From the NCBI GenBank assembly GCA_024349245.1, contig JALDNG010000755.1:1-64000 (forward strand): a DNA stretch of 64,000 bases, given 5' to 3'. The position numbers and the translations under genes were made by a program. The notes below the pieces were generated by a model. It worked only from the letters and a program-made list of their open reading frames with translations, made no database searches and was not told where the DNA came from. The stretch is from Neodontobutis hainanensis (taxonomy: Eukaryota > Chordata > Actinopteri > Gobiiformes > Odontobutidae). Positions within the stretch are counted from its first letter, which is position 1. Every line of letters starts with the position of its first letter. Shown here in pieces: positions 52,558-63,950 of the stretch.

Positions 52558-55500
52558 CTAGATTTTTTTGAACCTTTTCCGTAATTCTAGATGAAAAAAT
52601 AAATAATACAGGATAAATGAAGGAGTTTGAGAGAACTTTTGATTTTTTATTTGATATATAGGATCCTTAAAGAATTTTGTGGCTAAATTAACTATTCCGA
52701 TGGGATATGGAGCAAAGCATACTAACCTTTCAAAAAGGATTCTAAATATAAAATAAAAAAGAACCTAACAAGGTGTTCTTTGAGTTCATCAATTTTGGTT
52801 TGAAGATATATATTAAGAAATACAGATATGAAAAACAATGTATGTGGAGATGGATAACGTATATGATTAGCTATTGAGGTCAGTAAAAAATGTCGAGTGA
52901 TGGGAGATAGAAACTGAGAGAGATGTAAAATAATTTCAAACACAAGTGAGTTTTTAACTGACTCCATTGAAATTGAAACTTTCTTTGTTACAAGTTCATG
53001 CGCCCCGATTGACCCCAAGTGAAAAACATAAGAGTTTATCAAAGAGAGTCCTGTTGTTCCAGCAGTGAAACGAAAATCGTTTTCGAAATAGGAGAGAGCC
53101 AAAGATAGATAATTTTTAGGTTTCTTATCTTTAACATAGGAAAGTGTCATTTTAATAAGTGAATGAGGCATGTGTTGAGATAGGTATGCAAAAACCACTG
53201 GGGTTTCATAAACAAAATCTACATCTGAATTAAATTCAGAAGCAGCTTTTTCTGGTATGGCGCACAAAATAATGTTTCGAAGTTGGTAACATTTATAATG
53301 AAGTGCATTCGTGAATGAGATATAGTAATAAGAGATGAAGGACGGGTATGAACTCACCAAGTCTGCCAGTACTCGAGTAATACGATCCATATAACTAACA
53401 AATTTTTGGTTTTCAGCATCAAAATCGAACAGTTCTGTCATGTGGCGAATAAAATCGCATAATAACAAGCAAAATAAGGAAGCAGATTTTGCCAAGGGAC
53501 CGTTTTTTAAACTTATCGTCCAGAGATTATTGTTAGAAATAATGTTCAAAAAAGATTCTGCAAATAAGGGCATCTCATCAGGACGAATTGCATGCAAAAA
53601 TCCGTTCAAGCACACGATCAATTTGTTGTTCATTTCGTGGGTTGTCAGATCTGGACGTATTATTTCGGTGATGAAACCAGAAAGGATTCTTTCGAAAATA
53701 TAAGATTGAAAATTTTGAGGTTTCGATTCAGATTCTTTGATCATTAGAGCGTGTAAAATATGTAATATTTTTGTGAAGAAATTCATTTTTGTAGGATAAA
53801 CGGATTTCTTACTGCCGCCTTTGAATTTCACAATCAAAACTATAAATTGCAAAAGAGAATCAATGATTTGATATGTTCGACAAAGATCAGAAGATTGATT
53901 AGATGATATGAATGAAGGGGTCATTATTATAACGAAGCAAGACTTAATGAAGTCGATAACAGAGTCTTCATGATGTAAGTATCCGAATTCTGCCAGTTTC
54001 AACACAAAAATTTTGAAGCAAGTGATTATATTAACGTCATTATTTGAGTAATAGAATTTGACCCATTCTTTGAAGGCCATCTCAGAATTTTCAAATCCTT
54101 CTGCCTTTGGGCTGTTATTAATGTATGGTTTATCACAATTAGAATCGGTTGAGAGGCTATCACTGGGAACATTTTTTTCATAAAATATAGGTTTGTCGCC
54201 AACAAGTTTTGTTAAGATGGATAAAAATCTGAATAATTGATATTCAGTTGCCGTTCCTCGGTGTTGTTCTTCTAAGAATAACCTTTTGCACAAGCCAACA
54301 CAAAAGTCAAGAAATCTTGGGTTACGATCCATGTAAAAGTCTCGCATAGACTGCTTGTCCAAGTTTGTCAAATTTATTAGGTTTTTCGTGATTAAAGATA
54401 AAGTTGCATCAATATTGAAGCGTGTATTGTTTGAAAAGTCAAGAACAAAAACAGTTATTATCACAACAAGTTTTTTTGAAAAAATTCTTGAATCACTTAT
54501 CAATAACAGCAGCTCCATGAGATAATCCACTACCAGTTGGAATACGAAATTATCATTGTTTTTCTGTTTCGTAATGTATTCAAAGTAGCATACTAAACTC
54601 TGTTTGATAACTAATACTATAAATGAAATATTAAGAGAATATATGGTATAAGCACACACGTTCAAAAGTCGGGTGACGGATATGAAATTATCGAGAGATT
54701 TATTTGTTGATATTAAATTATAAATTTTTTTATATGAATGAATAACTATGGAAAGCATGACGTTTTTCTCTTTGTCTTCAAGATTATTTAAAAAAGAAAT
54801 GTTGATCATTTCGTTCATTGTGATTTCTTTTTCGAGCAACTCCTGATCATTTTTGATGAATCCAGGAATGTACTTGTTAAAATCATTATAAATCGATAGC
54901 TGTTGTGAAGTAGGTGGAATAGTTTGCTTCACTCTATTCCGTTCCAATATCTTTTCTAAATTAGTGGGTTGAGAACGGTTTGTGAAATCGCGTTTATCGG
55001 CAATGTATAACTTTCGAAGTTCGAGCTCTTTTTTCAGTTTGTGCTCAACGAATGACAATATTTTTTCTGTGCAAATTACCAAACAAGTAGCAAAAATGAA
55101 TTGAATGTTATCATGTGTCATAAAATAAACAATTTCCTCAAGCTTTTCTTTTTCAATTGGGTTCTTCAATATCGTAATATTTGCTTTAAAATCGCATGTA
55201 ATTCGTTCCTTAATTCTTTTGCATAACTCTGGAAAATGAGTATTTTTAAGAAGCATATTAGAATGGGCTAGGCACACAGACTTTCCGATTGTGTGAGAAC
55301 AGTATTTGAGACGACTTTCTGAGGGATCTTTTTTAAAATCTTCCGAAACGACACCAACCACAAGTGTACAAATACTCTCTAGATTTTTGTCCAATAACCA
55401 TGATCCAATGTCTTTTGTAAGTCGTTCAAGTGATAATGACATACATTGACGCAAATCTTCAGGACAAGAATCAAGATTTAATAAATCTGAGAAGTTTGTT

Positions 55501-58500
55501 TTGTATGTTGAACTGACTTTATCATATGATTGGGTATCGATCGAAGGTACGTCGAGAGAAAATAATTTAATTTTTTTTTGAGTTTCAGTCCATGGAAGAT
55601 ATGTTTCATTTTTCTCGAGGATTTCAGGAAGTTGATCATAGTTTGTTTGATTGATTGATTTTATGTTTGCCCCAAGTGAACGAAAAATGACTTCGATTTC
55701 AAATTTGACATTCAATCTAACGTCGAATCGCTCGTATATCTCGCGCAAAACACGGAGCGTTTCTAAAACTAAAGGGTTGTAACGAACAAACAAAACTCTT
55801 GTGCTTGCATGATAAAAGTAGTTTTTTATGAGAGGTAAAATTAACAGAATATCATCTTGACCTTTAAAGTTACATTCAATCAAAAGATGTTTCATGTTGA
55901 TTTCCGTGTAAAATGGTGATTTGTTATCCCCAATAGTGATGAACCCAAACCACAGTCCTAAATTATATAGAATTTGACGCTCTGTGTGATCATGTGGATA
56001 ACGATAATCAGACAACAATTTTTTTATATAGAGATCGGTTAAAGTTCTAACTGACTGATAAAGAGAATGGTTATTCATATGGCGAATGAAAAGTCGATAT
56101 ACAACAAAGTTATGAATGTTAAAAGGCACGACGTTGAAAACCAAATGCCATGCGAGCCAATAATGATACTCGGACCCCAAACAAAAAGAATGTGCGCTTG
56201 TTTCTATGTTGTCTTTATTCAGACCATCCAAAATCGATAAGAATTTTTTACAATCTTCAGGTGGTGAGGGAACCTTTAGATGTTTACGATTTTGATGAAA
56301 ATAAAAAGTGCTCAACTCTATTATCTTGATGTTGTTGACAAAATAAACATCGGATGGAGAAGACATATTTGTTATAAAAACGGATTGCTTAGCCCTTGTC
56401 ATAATGGGATCTGTAAAGAGTAAATCGCCAGAATCATCAAGAGGAATGCGTCCAATGTGATGCATATACTCAGCACAGAAGCGAATGAACGGAGGCAGTT
56501 CGTGATAAAACGTCGAATTGCACCATTTAGTACATACATCTTTGGCTGAGGATAAAATTGAATAACAAAAGGAAATTATCGTGATGCCGTAATAGAAATA
56601 TCGACTTTTAACGGGATATTCATGAAAAAGATCATCGACGAGATCTGTAATCGCAGTACTGTCAATAAACTGACAGGCCAAAAGTCTTGAGAAGATGGAC
56701 GCCGAAGAATGCAAGTCTTGGTCTTTTAAAAATCTGTAAACACCACTATATGTCAGAACTTTTTTAATATAATACAAAGTAAAGCTGTGAGTTTGCTGGC
56801 TATGAGGAAGAATAGTTTGGTTCAGAAATTTGTCAATTTCGCTATATTTCTCTTCATCGTTCTGACATTGTTCAATTGTGTTAAAGAGAATCGCGATTAC
56901 GTGAGCAGTATTTTGGAACTTGTCTTCGCAGGGATCCGGAGATGGTTTAGGAATGTACTTGCTCACAAAATAATAATTAGTATAAACTCGTTCGATCCAT
57001 TGAGAATTTTCTGAGTTTAACAAATGCCTATTAAGGTAGATATAAGGGATTATTTCGTCAAGAATGGGGACATTTTGCTTAAGTTTCAAAGTTTCATTGA
57101 GAAGTTGGTTGTGATCATTGTAAAATAAAGGAGAATAGTGCTTTACCAAATAAGCATATACTGCCTGAATAAACTGCTCTTTGTGAGTCAGTAACTTTGC
57201 CTGAAACCAAAAATAAAGACCAACGTAGTTTCGCTTTGAAGCTGCAAGTGCATACTCAATTACGAAAGCTAAGCTTGACGTCTGAAGAAGATTCTGAACT
57301 GCATCCAAGGCATGCGTAATGTCTAAGATCCGGTCAAGCCTTGTAGGAGTGTCGGCAAAATTCTGACTAAAGTATTCTTGTAAAGACTGGAGAATTATAG
57401 GACGGATATGGCCACGGTGCTCGTTCTGACGCCAAACGTAAACTAACATCTGTAGAGACGATTTTTCGGTTCGAATATAGAAGCTGATAAGTTCATGGAG
57501 GATTTTTAATAGTCCCAGAAACCTTGATTCGTGGTTGTTGTAGAATTCCAAGGAAAAAGACATCAGTGTAGTTGGAGATACCATATCGAATGGTCCGGAT
57601 TGCTCGATCAGGTAAGTCAGAGTAAAGAGACAGCAGTAAGCCAACAAATTGGATAGAGGACCAAGTTTTGGGTAATTCTGTTGTTGTGTCTGGATAGACT
57701 ACTGTGATGTTAACTGATTCATGAGGAAAATCGCTGAACGAAGTAAATTCAGGGGAAAACAGCGACTTCTACAAACAATATCGTAAATGTCGGGTATTTT
57801 CTGTATTTAAAGACGTCGCGTATTGGGAAGGAAGTACGATATGCCTTGTAGTAACTTGTAATGATTGTGTTGAGTCGGTCGTAGTCAATTTGGTCTCGTA
57901 GTTCAAATAAGCAATCGACAATTGAATGAAAATAGGGCAAATCAAGCTTCCGAACGGCGGCAATGAAGTTGAATGATTGGACATTGGGATGCTGTTTTTA
58001 TTGAAACTCATACTCTTTCCATTCTGGACAAATAAACTAAATTATGATTACGTATTACCACAGGCCGCAGCGATAGAAATCGAAGTCAATCGGTTAAAGT
58101 TTTGATGTAAGATTTCGCTATAATCGCAGGTACTATATGGGCAAAATTTAGTACTTTTCAGAGACAAGATGTGCCTTTTTTATGGATTCTATCAAGATAT
58201 TTGGCTGTAAATCAGGGATTTTAAGTACGTCAGATTTTGGAACGTTGTCGTGGGAGTTAGTATTGTGAGAATCTGGATATTTGTTGTCCATTAGATTTTC
58301 GTTTATAGAAACAGGAGGATGGTCAATGAAACGTTCTTAATTTAGTGACTTAATTACTTAAATGAAGAGCAATTTTGTTATAAAAATGAGGATTGATTTT
58401 TATTAGTTCAGGACAAAGAGATAAAACTGATATGACATAATATTTGAAATTTGAATCGAGCGAATCAAGAAAAACTAAAAATTGGTTCACTGTTGGTTAT

Positions 58501-58817
58501 TTAAAGCAATGCCTTGAAGAGGAGAGAAATTTTTAAAGTAATCGTTAATCATTAATATTCCTAATGAACTTAGATGCTCGTCGAATGACTCAAGAAAAAT
58601 TATCGCTAAAATCATCTGATTCTCACAAAAAAGCAAACTTTGTGACAGTCGAGCAAATCGGTTTCTTCTAGAGATTTAAAAAAATGATCCCTCACTTCAT
58701 CGAAGTCCTAAAATTGTTAAAAATAGCTACTTCAATTATAGAATATATTGATTCAAAGTGGTTCAAAATCTGTCCTGTGTTAGTTAGATCGAAAATCAGA
58801 TTTTTAATGTCGTCCAT
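52558..58817 (-). CDS. CNOT1: CCR4-NOT transcription complex subunit 1 (NOT1)
   Basis: Scaffold of the CCR4-NOT deadenylase, which shortens poly(A) tails and represses mRNAs in the cytoplasm. Nine exons: 58,731-58,817; 58,639-58,707; 58,513-58,615; 58,358-58,489; 58,155-58,335; 58,059-58,132; 58,014-58,036; 52,765-57,991; 52,558-52,741. With two +1 frame corrections in exon 8 this gives about 2,025 residues, shorter than the roughly 2,376 of human, mainly at the N-terminus and linkers. Domains in order: N-terminal HEAT repeats; the second HEAT region (RLDRILDITHALDAVQNLL, about 57.3 kb); the MIF4G module that docks CAF1 (NLGLWFGFITIGDNKSP to FEIEVIFRSLG, about 55.98-55.70 kb); the CAF40-binding DUF3819 (about 55.55-55.0 kb); the C-terminal NOT-module domain from about 54.07 kb, with YQLRNIILCAIPEKA and IANHIRYPSPHTLFF. 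The last exon adds ILFERLVCFAPYPIG, matching the family's end. The ATG at 58,817 is the only candidate seen; further 5' exons are possible. Confidence 0.93.
52742..52764 (-). other. 23-nt GT-AG intron, NOT1 intron 8
   Basis: Phase 2. Joins KEHLVR to ILFERLVCF; retained, it shifts frame and ends the protein at 52,722. Confidence 0.92.
57493..57507 (-). other. NOT1 frame break 2 (A5 run, then CCA-TGA, +1)
   Basis: The frame with TWSSIQFVGLLLSLYSD ends at TGA 57,495-57,493. Similarity resumes in the +1 frame at HELISFYIR. Five As at 57,503-57,507 precede it; removing one gives the better local match (KILHELIS). A 43-nt GT-AG alternative further upstream would delete conserved residues. Confidence 0.65.
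57749..57754 (-). other. NOT1 frame break 1 (CCC-TGA, +1)
   Basis: The frame encoding FPIRDVFKYRKYPTF ends at TGA 57,751-57,749. Family similarity continues in the +1 frame (PEFTSFSDFPHES). No GT-AG or GC-AG micro-intron of suitable phase lies here; a 46-nt GT-AG alternative would delete conserved sequence. A TTTTCCCC run immediately precedes the TGA. Confidence 0.7.
57992..58013 (-). other. 22-nt GT-AG intron, NOT1 intron 7
   Basis: Phase 0. Follows the 23-nt exon and joins SRMER to HPNVQSFNFIAAV; it contains an in-frame TAA. Confidence 0.8.
58014..58036 (-). other. 23-nt micro-exon of NOT1
   Basis: The exon is no longer than the 22-nt introns on both sides. It encodes YLSRMER plus two bases of the preceding Val codon. 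Skipping it together with both introns would break the frame, so it is needed for the joined reading. Confidence 0.7.
58037..58058 (-). other. 22-nt GT-AG intron, NOT1 intron 6
   Basis: Phase 1. Joins ISIAAAC to VYLSRMER; precedes the 23-nt exon. Confidence 0.75.
58133..58154 (-). other. 22-nt GT-AG intron, NOT1 intron 5
   Basis: Phase 2. Joins AHLVSEN to TCDYSEILHQNF, continuing the alignment to the N-terminal domain. Confidence 0.8.
58336..58357 (-). other. 22-nt GT-AG intron, NOT1 intron 4
   Basis: Phase 1, acceptor AAG. Joins NKIALHL to KRFIDHPPVSIN across an otherwise in-frame TAA. Confidence 0.7.
58490..58512 (-). other. 23-nt GC-AG intron, NOT1 intron 3
   Basis: Phase 1. No GT lies within usable distance upstream; a GC donor after CAAG gives exactly 23 nt and joins FSPLQ to VNQFLVFLD, with a length that fits the family alignment. 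Confidence 0.6.
58616..58638 (-). other. 23-nt GT-AG intron, NOT1 intron 2
   Basis: Phase 0, joins DLLDCHK to MILAIIFLESF, where similarity to the N-terminal HEAT domain begins. Confidence 0.65.
58708..58730 (-). other. 23-nt GT-AG intron, NOT1 intron 1
   Basis: Phase 0, joins IYSIIE to DFDEVRD. The N-terminal exons it connects show only weak family similarity. Confidence 0.6.
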
Positions 58818-61800
58818 TTTTTTTGCTTTTTTATTTATTAACAAAGGTATTTTTAATAAAATCAACACATGCGGTATTGCGCCGCGATGATGGAGTTATT
58901 CAAATAAAAAAAATGCGTTCCCTTTTACAATGTATCTCATTATCAAAACTGGAAATTTCCTTTTCAGAAATTTAATTGGCATCGCATTTTAATGAAAACT
59001 GAGCTGTTGATCTCAACTGTTTACAACATGCCCAAATTGCAACAAACAAGACGGTTATTAGGAAAAAATTAATTAGATTAATTTCTTGGCCCTAAAATCT
59101 GTTTCTTTATAAAATTTTTATTTTTAATGTTTGGTATTAATTCATGGGGGAGTCTTTTTAATAAATACCATTGTAAAGCTTAATAATAGTAGAAATTTAA
59201 GAGAAGAGGATAATGACTGTATTTGCAGGTAGACAAAAATGTATGGGCGAAATAAATAATATCATCATTGTTTAACCTAGTTAGTCTGTTATTTAAAAAA
59301 GGAAAAAGTTTCCCATTCTCGTGAATCTTTTGTCTTATATTGTTTATTTTTGATAACTTTTCATAAACCGTCTAGTTTTATTTTTGCCAGCTTTGGCGAT
59401 AGTTTAAGTTTTTATCCTCCAGTTCCTAAAATTGTTGATTTTCATCGAAATTCGGAATAGTTAATTTTTACTGGTTGTTTTCTTTGATAAATAACCGCTT
59501 GAAACTATGAGAACTTGTTATTTACATGTTTCTAGGTAGAAAAATAATTCCTTCGTCAAATATTTTTTGTTTTTTATTTTTCTCAAAAATCAAACCGCCC
59601 GTATGTTAAATCTAAAACCTTGTTAACTTCCAGGTTTTTTGGCATCAAAAACCCCGTTTATGTTATTTTGCTTTTTTATGATTTTAACCGCAATGTTCTA
59701 AATTTATTTTTATTTATAATTAAGATACAGAGTTAGGTATTACTCCTCGGAATTTTTTTAAACGCGATGTTGGTTATTCTCATATCAAATTGAAATTTGA
59801 GATGAATGCTTCTAGATCTTTGGGGAAAGAAGAATTTCATAAAAAGAATAATGTGAATTCAAATATTAATTTTTACCTTAATACTATTACAAGTTTAGAA
59901 TAAAATACTGATTAAAACGGTCATACTTTAATCTCGAAAAATGACGAAAATTTCCCTACCATTTATCTCAACCACAGATTGGAAAAGCAATAATTTACTG
60001 AAGACTCAGTTGGATGTAGATAAATTTCGCTTACAACAGGTAACGCTTGTATATTTATGAAAATGGATTTTTTCAAATTAACTTCTAATGATCTTGATGT
60101 CAGACAAATTTAAATCACAAATAAGACTAAAATCCTATTGTGTTGAAATGGATTTAAAGGGCCAGGATAATGGCTGCACTAGCCAAAAATGAAAAAAAAA
60201 ATTTTACCTTGAAAAGATAGTGAACGTTTCATGTTATATATTGTTTCTATTAAATGTTAACATCTTCAAGCTTTTAAGATATGTATGCACATTTACTTGT
60301 TTAATATGAACATTCACTTTGATTCATATGATAAAACTAACTCAAATTTGTTTTAACAGTTTTTATTTTAATCTTTTAAGCCAATTTTAAGCTTGATCGA
60401 AGAAAATTATACCATCGCGATATTAGCCGCGTTGGGTGGCACCACCAATCATTGAATTTTATAAATTCATAATAATACTACTTATTTAATGCTTTTCTGA
60501 TGAATTCGAAAATTTTAAATGGATTTAGGAAATTTGATTTTGTTAAAAATTCGAAACTTCGATTTCTTTCTTTTCGGGCAATTCGCAATAATTATCGGTG
60601 CGAGGTACAAATCATATAACGCCCAAGCAAAGAATTAACTCTTATAATCTACTCTTTTGCAGAATCAGAAAGGAACTCATCCACGGAAAAAGCGCTCATT
60701 GTTTTATCATAATTATAAAAATGCTCATATAAACAGACAAATAATAGGTAAAACTAAAATTATATATTTTAAAATACAATCTGGTTCGTTTAAGATTTAT
60801 TCGGTTTTCACAAAATTCAACGCAACATTAATTTTATTTTTAATCAATATCTTTTAAGTTAAAAGATAAAATTTCAAAATATCTTCACAAACCGTCAAAG
60901 ATGAAATAGGTATAACCTTACTACAGTCATAGAGACAGCGAATTGAATTTTACACAAAAAATTCAAGATTAAACCTCTAAATTGTGATATAGATAGCTCA
61001 AGTAAATGGACTTCATAAATATAAGGGCCTGAAGGACGTTTAAGTCCCACCATTAGAAAACTAAATCATTTGAGAGTTCGCTGATATCTGAGACGTCTAG
61101 AAACCTAACTTATAATCCTAGACCGTTTTTTATATAAATTCTGAGTTTAACTATTTAATGCAAATTAGGTCGAGAAAGGAGGTTTTGTAAAATCCTTGTC
61201 ATTTAAAAAATTTGGGTTAGTTCGGGTGACTTTGAATAGTATGTTTAAGTTCTGATTCGACAATTTAACCTGTTTTAAAGAAGAAATTTTGATTTAAATT
61301 TTGACAATCGTTAGAAACGCTTTAAAATATTTGGGCATGTCCCCGCTTCTGCTTGCATATGATCGTGTTTTAACGAAACTCGCTTAATAACAAAAATTAA
61401 AATCCAAAGAATGTAAATTGCGTACTTTATTAAGAATGGCTTGAGGAATATTTTATGGATTATTATGCTCTACCCACTAACTATAACTGGTTTTTTTAAC
61501 CAACCACTTTAAAATTTTTTATCAAATTTACAAAATAAGATATTTATCATCAATTTAAAAAAATTAATTTTTTATCTAAAACATCAAATTTTATGCTATT
61601 AACACGATTTATTTTAGCACGCATTCTTCTTTTGTGTCTTTTGTCCAAAGTATTTTGCAAAAATAGAGGTTATTAAATATTCTATAGAACTTAATAATGT
61701 ACAAATTTTATTCTAAATTTATGTCACAATTGAAAATAATTATCAAAACTAAATATACGTTTTTGGTAATTTTGTATCTTTTCCGTTAATTAACTGGATG

Positions 61801-63380
61801 TACAATGGGAATTGACCGTTTGTAGAATAGTTAAGCTGAATGAAGACATTCTATAATTTTTTTGTTTTTAATTTTAAATATTGTATCTTCGCTTTGTAAA
61901 TTAAAAATATTCTTCGTTTAAAATAGTTAAGTTTCAATTTTTATATTTTCTGGAGATTATTCCTTAATTTTTAGCAGATTACTCAAAATGATCATTTCTA
62001 AAGCACATGGGGTAATGTTTAAGGTTTTAACTGGCGTATATCTCAACGGAGTAGTTACATAAACTGCTAATCTTAGAAGTATAAGCTTGAAATAATGTAA
62101 AGAGTAACAAATTTAAATTAGATTAGATCTAATAACATTTTAAGCAAATTTAATCACGCCTATCGTAATCCTGATATTTATGAATAAATTAGGGCAGCTT
62201 TAGCATCAAGTCACGTCTCAGCATTTTTTATGGATATAATTGAATCAAAGAACGTCAATAATGCAAATTACATCATTAAACAATGCTGGAATGAAATACA
62301 AATTCTGGGATTTGGCAAATTTTGAGTTTTAGTTTGTTTTGTTATTTTTGAAGATGGTTGGCTATTTGATTATTTTAATTTATTAAAGATGGCAAAATTT
62401 ATTGAGTTTGATCGAATTTCCAATCATGATTTTTAAACAAAATCGGCTTTTGCGTAACATGTTTTTTGTGTTAAATTAAACGCTACAGGTAGTTTATTCT
62501 AAAATGCATGTTTCAACTAGTTAAAAAAATAAAATTTTAAATAAACATATGAAGTAGCTTTGATGGGAGTTGTGTTGTGAATAATTTTTATCATGCTCAA
62601 ATGTTGGTTATTGACTTAATTAAATTTAAATCTGCTTCACGAAAATATATTTTTTGACAGAAAATGTAAACTTGTTAAATTTCTAAATAAAACAATATAC
62701 TTTTTAAAGCGCGTTATTTACGCGTAACTTCTCTGTCTACGTAAATACTGAATATCCTTATAATATGTAGCTTCAAAAAACCTAAAGCCAATTTTTTTCA
62801 AGATGATTTTTTGTTTCAATAAAATAGATGATTTATCTTGTTTTCAATTTTACAAAAATCAAATTCCAAAACTTCATAATCAGAAAATATGATGAAAGGG
62901 AAAGAACTTTTAAACATAGAAAATGCTCCTTTAAGAAATACAAAATACTACCGCCAAAAAGCCTATCCAGAGGATGAAGGAAGGTTAAAGTTAAAAATAT
63001 CCGATTTATAAATTAAATTTAAGGATGGAAAATTTTTCTTAAATATTATGCATAAAGCGATAACTTGTAAAAAGATCGTTTCGTTCACGAAGACTACTCC
63101 GTGAGGCCGTTCGAGATCAACCAAAAATTTTTTCGCAGCCGCCAATCGGCAAATGCCGCGTTTAGTTTTTATTATGATGATCCAATCTCAGATATTGGCT
63201 AGAGGATGAACACTCAATCTACAAGCAACAGAAATCTTACCTATAACGACAAACCGAGCAGCAAAGTCAACTTTGAAGACGTTAACTCTAAAGTGTATGA
63301 AAACAGCTTTATAGTGAAAGGTTTGGATTAAAGCTCAAACTAAGTTGTTCGTTGCAATGGTTCAAAGTAACATAAACCGC
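58818..63380. other. AT-rich stretch, no gene assigned
   Basis: T-rich on + from about 59.0 to 59.8 kb. This holds the NOT1 5' flank and possibly missing 5' exons, which I could not define. A small less AT-rich spot at about 60,410-60,450 and a part-palindromic gcgcgtta/tacgcgta spot at about 62,707-62,727 are unassigned. Frames at 60,657-60,857 (+) and 62,963-63,145 (-) have no supportable product. Confidence 0.45.
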
Positions 63381-63389
63381 TGGTCATAA

Positions 63390-63950
63390 TTGAAGAATGC
63401 CGGTGCAAAAGTTCCCGACGTTTTCTTGAAAAAATTTTCACTGAAAGAATATGTATAAATTGAATCAGAGGAATTTACCTTTTTCCTTCAGATTACATGT
63501 TTATGAATTAACGAAATACCTCAATAAACCACATCTTTTTAACAAAATAACATGAAGCGATCAGATATCCAGCTTGCATTTCTTAACGAAGTTTGTGTCA
63601 TTGCCTTAAAAACTTCCTTTTCGTCATCTCTAGAACAGAGGATTAGAGATCAATTCATTCTTATTTAAAGAAACCAGAAAATTCAAAATGTTGTTTTCGG
63701 AGACTTTTATATATGTTACATTCAAACCAAATTTTCTGTCTTTTCAGAGCCTTTAATCGGCCAAAGAATGTATTCGTAGTTGAAATAAGAAAAATCAATG
63801 GCATCGCTTGACTATCTCATGGTTAACTACAAGTCGACAAGAATGGGGAAACATGGAAATTTAACCATCACAGTATGTGCTTGATATTGAGAACCTGCCT
63901 ACGATGTGGAAGAAAACTCTTTTTAAGATGTAATGATGTTTCTTCAACTC
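63390..63950 (+). mobile_element. decayed Ty3/gypsy-type gag region
   Basis: LKNAGAKVPDVFLKKFSLKEY (63,390-63,452) resembles the gypsy gag stretch G-KV-DVF--L-SPKE. After stops, in the same frame, a piece from ATG 63,552 reads QLAFLNEVCVIALKTSF and then SLEQRIRDQF, matching the capsid end (L--LA--C-F---LE--IRDRFV). At 63,896-63,910, CLRCG resembles the start of a gag zinc knuckle in another frame, followed by a Cys. Stops throughout show decay. The element may continue past the right edge. Confidence 0.45.

Noticed and set aside
53440..57014. Plus-strand frames of 75-87 codons inside NOT1
   Set aside because: Antisense shadows of the long NOT1 exon with no motifs of their own.
57603..57645. 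43-nt GT-AG intron as the explanation for NOT1 frame break 2
   Set aside because: It would delete VGLLLSLYSD, which matches the family helix after TW-S, and similarity in that frame continues beyond it.
57742..57787. 46-nt GT-AG intron as the explanation for NOT1 frame break 1
   Set aside because: It would remove the FKYRKYPTFTILF segment that aligns to the family, and it is twice the length of every other intron here.
57769..58011. 80-codon minus-strand frame starting MSFNKNSIPMSNHS
   Set aside because: It is an alternative frame over NOT1 intron 7 and the start of exon 8; the other frame matches the family.
62963..63145. Minus-strand frame with LVDLERPHGVVF, at first resembling a YWTD beta-propeller repeat
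   Set aside because: No WTD core or neighbouring repeats follow, splicing could not extend it, and the + strand nearby reads as gypsy gag.
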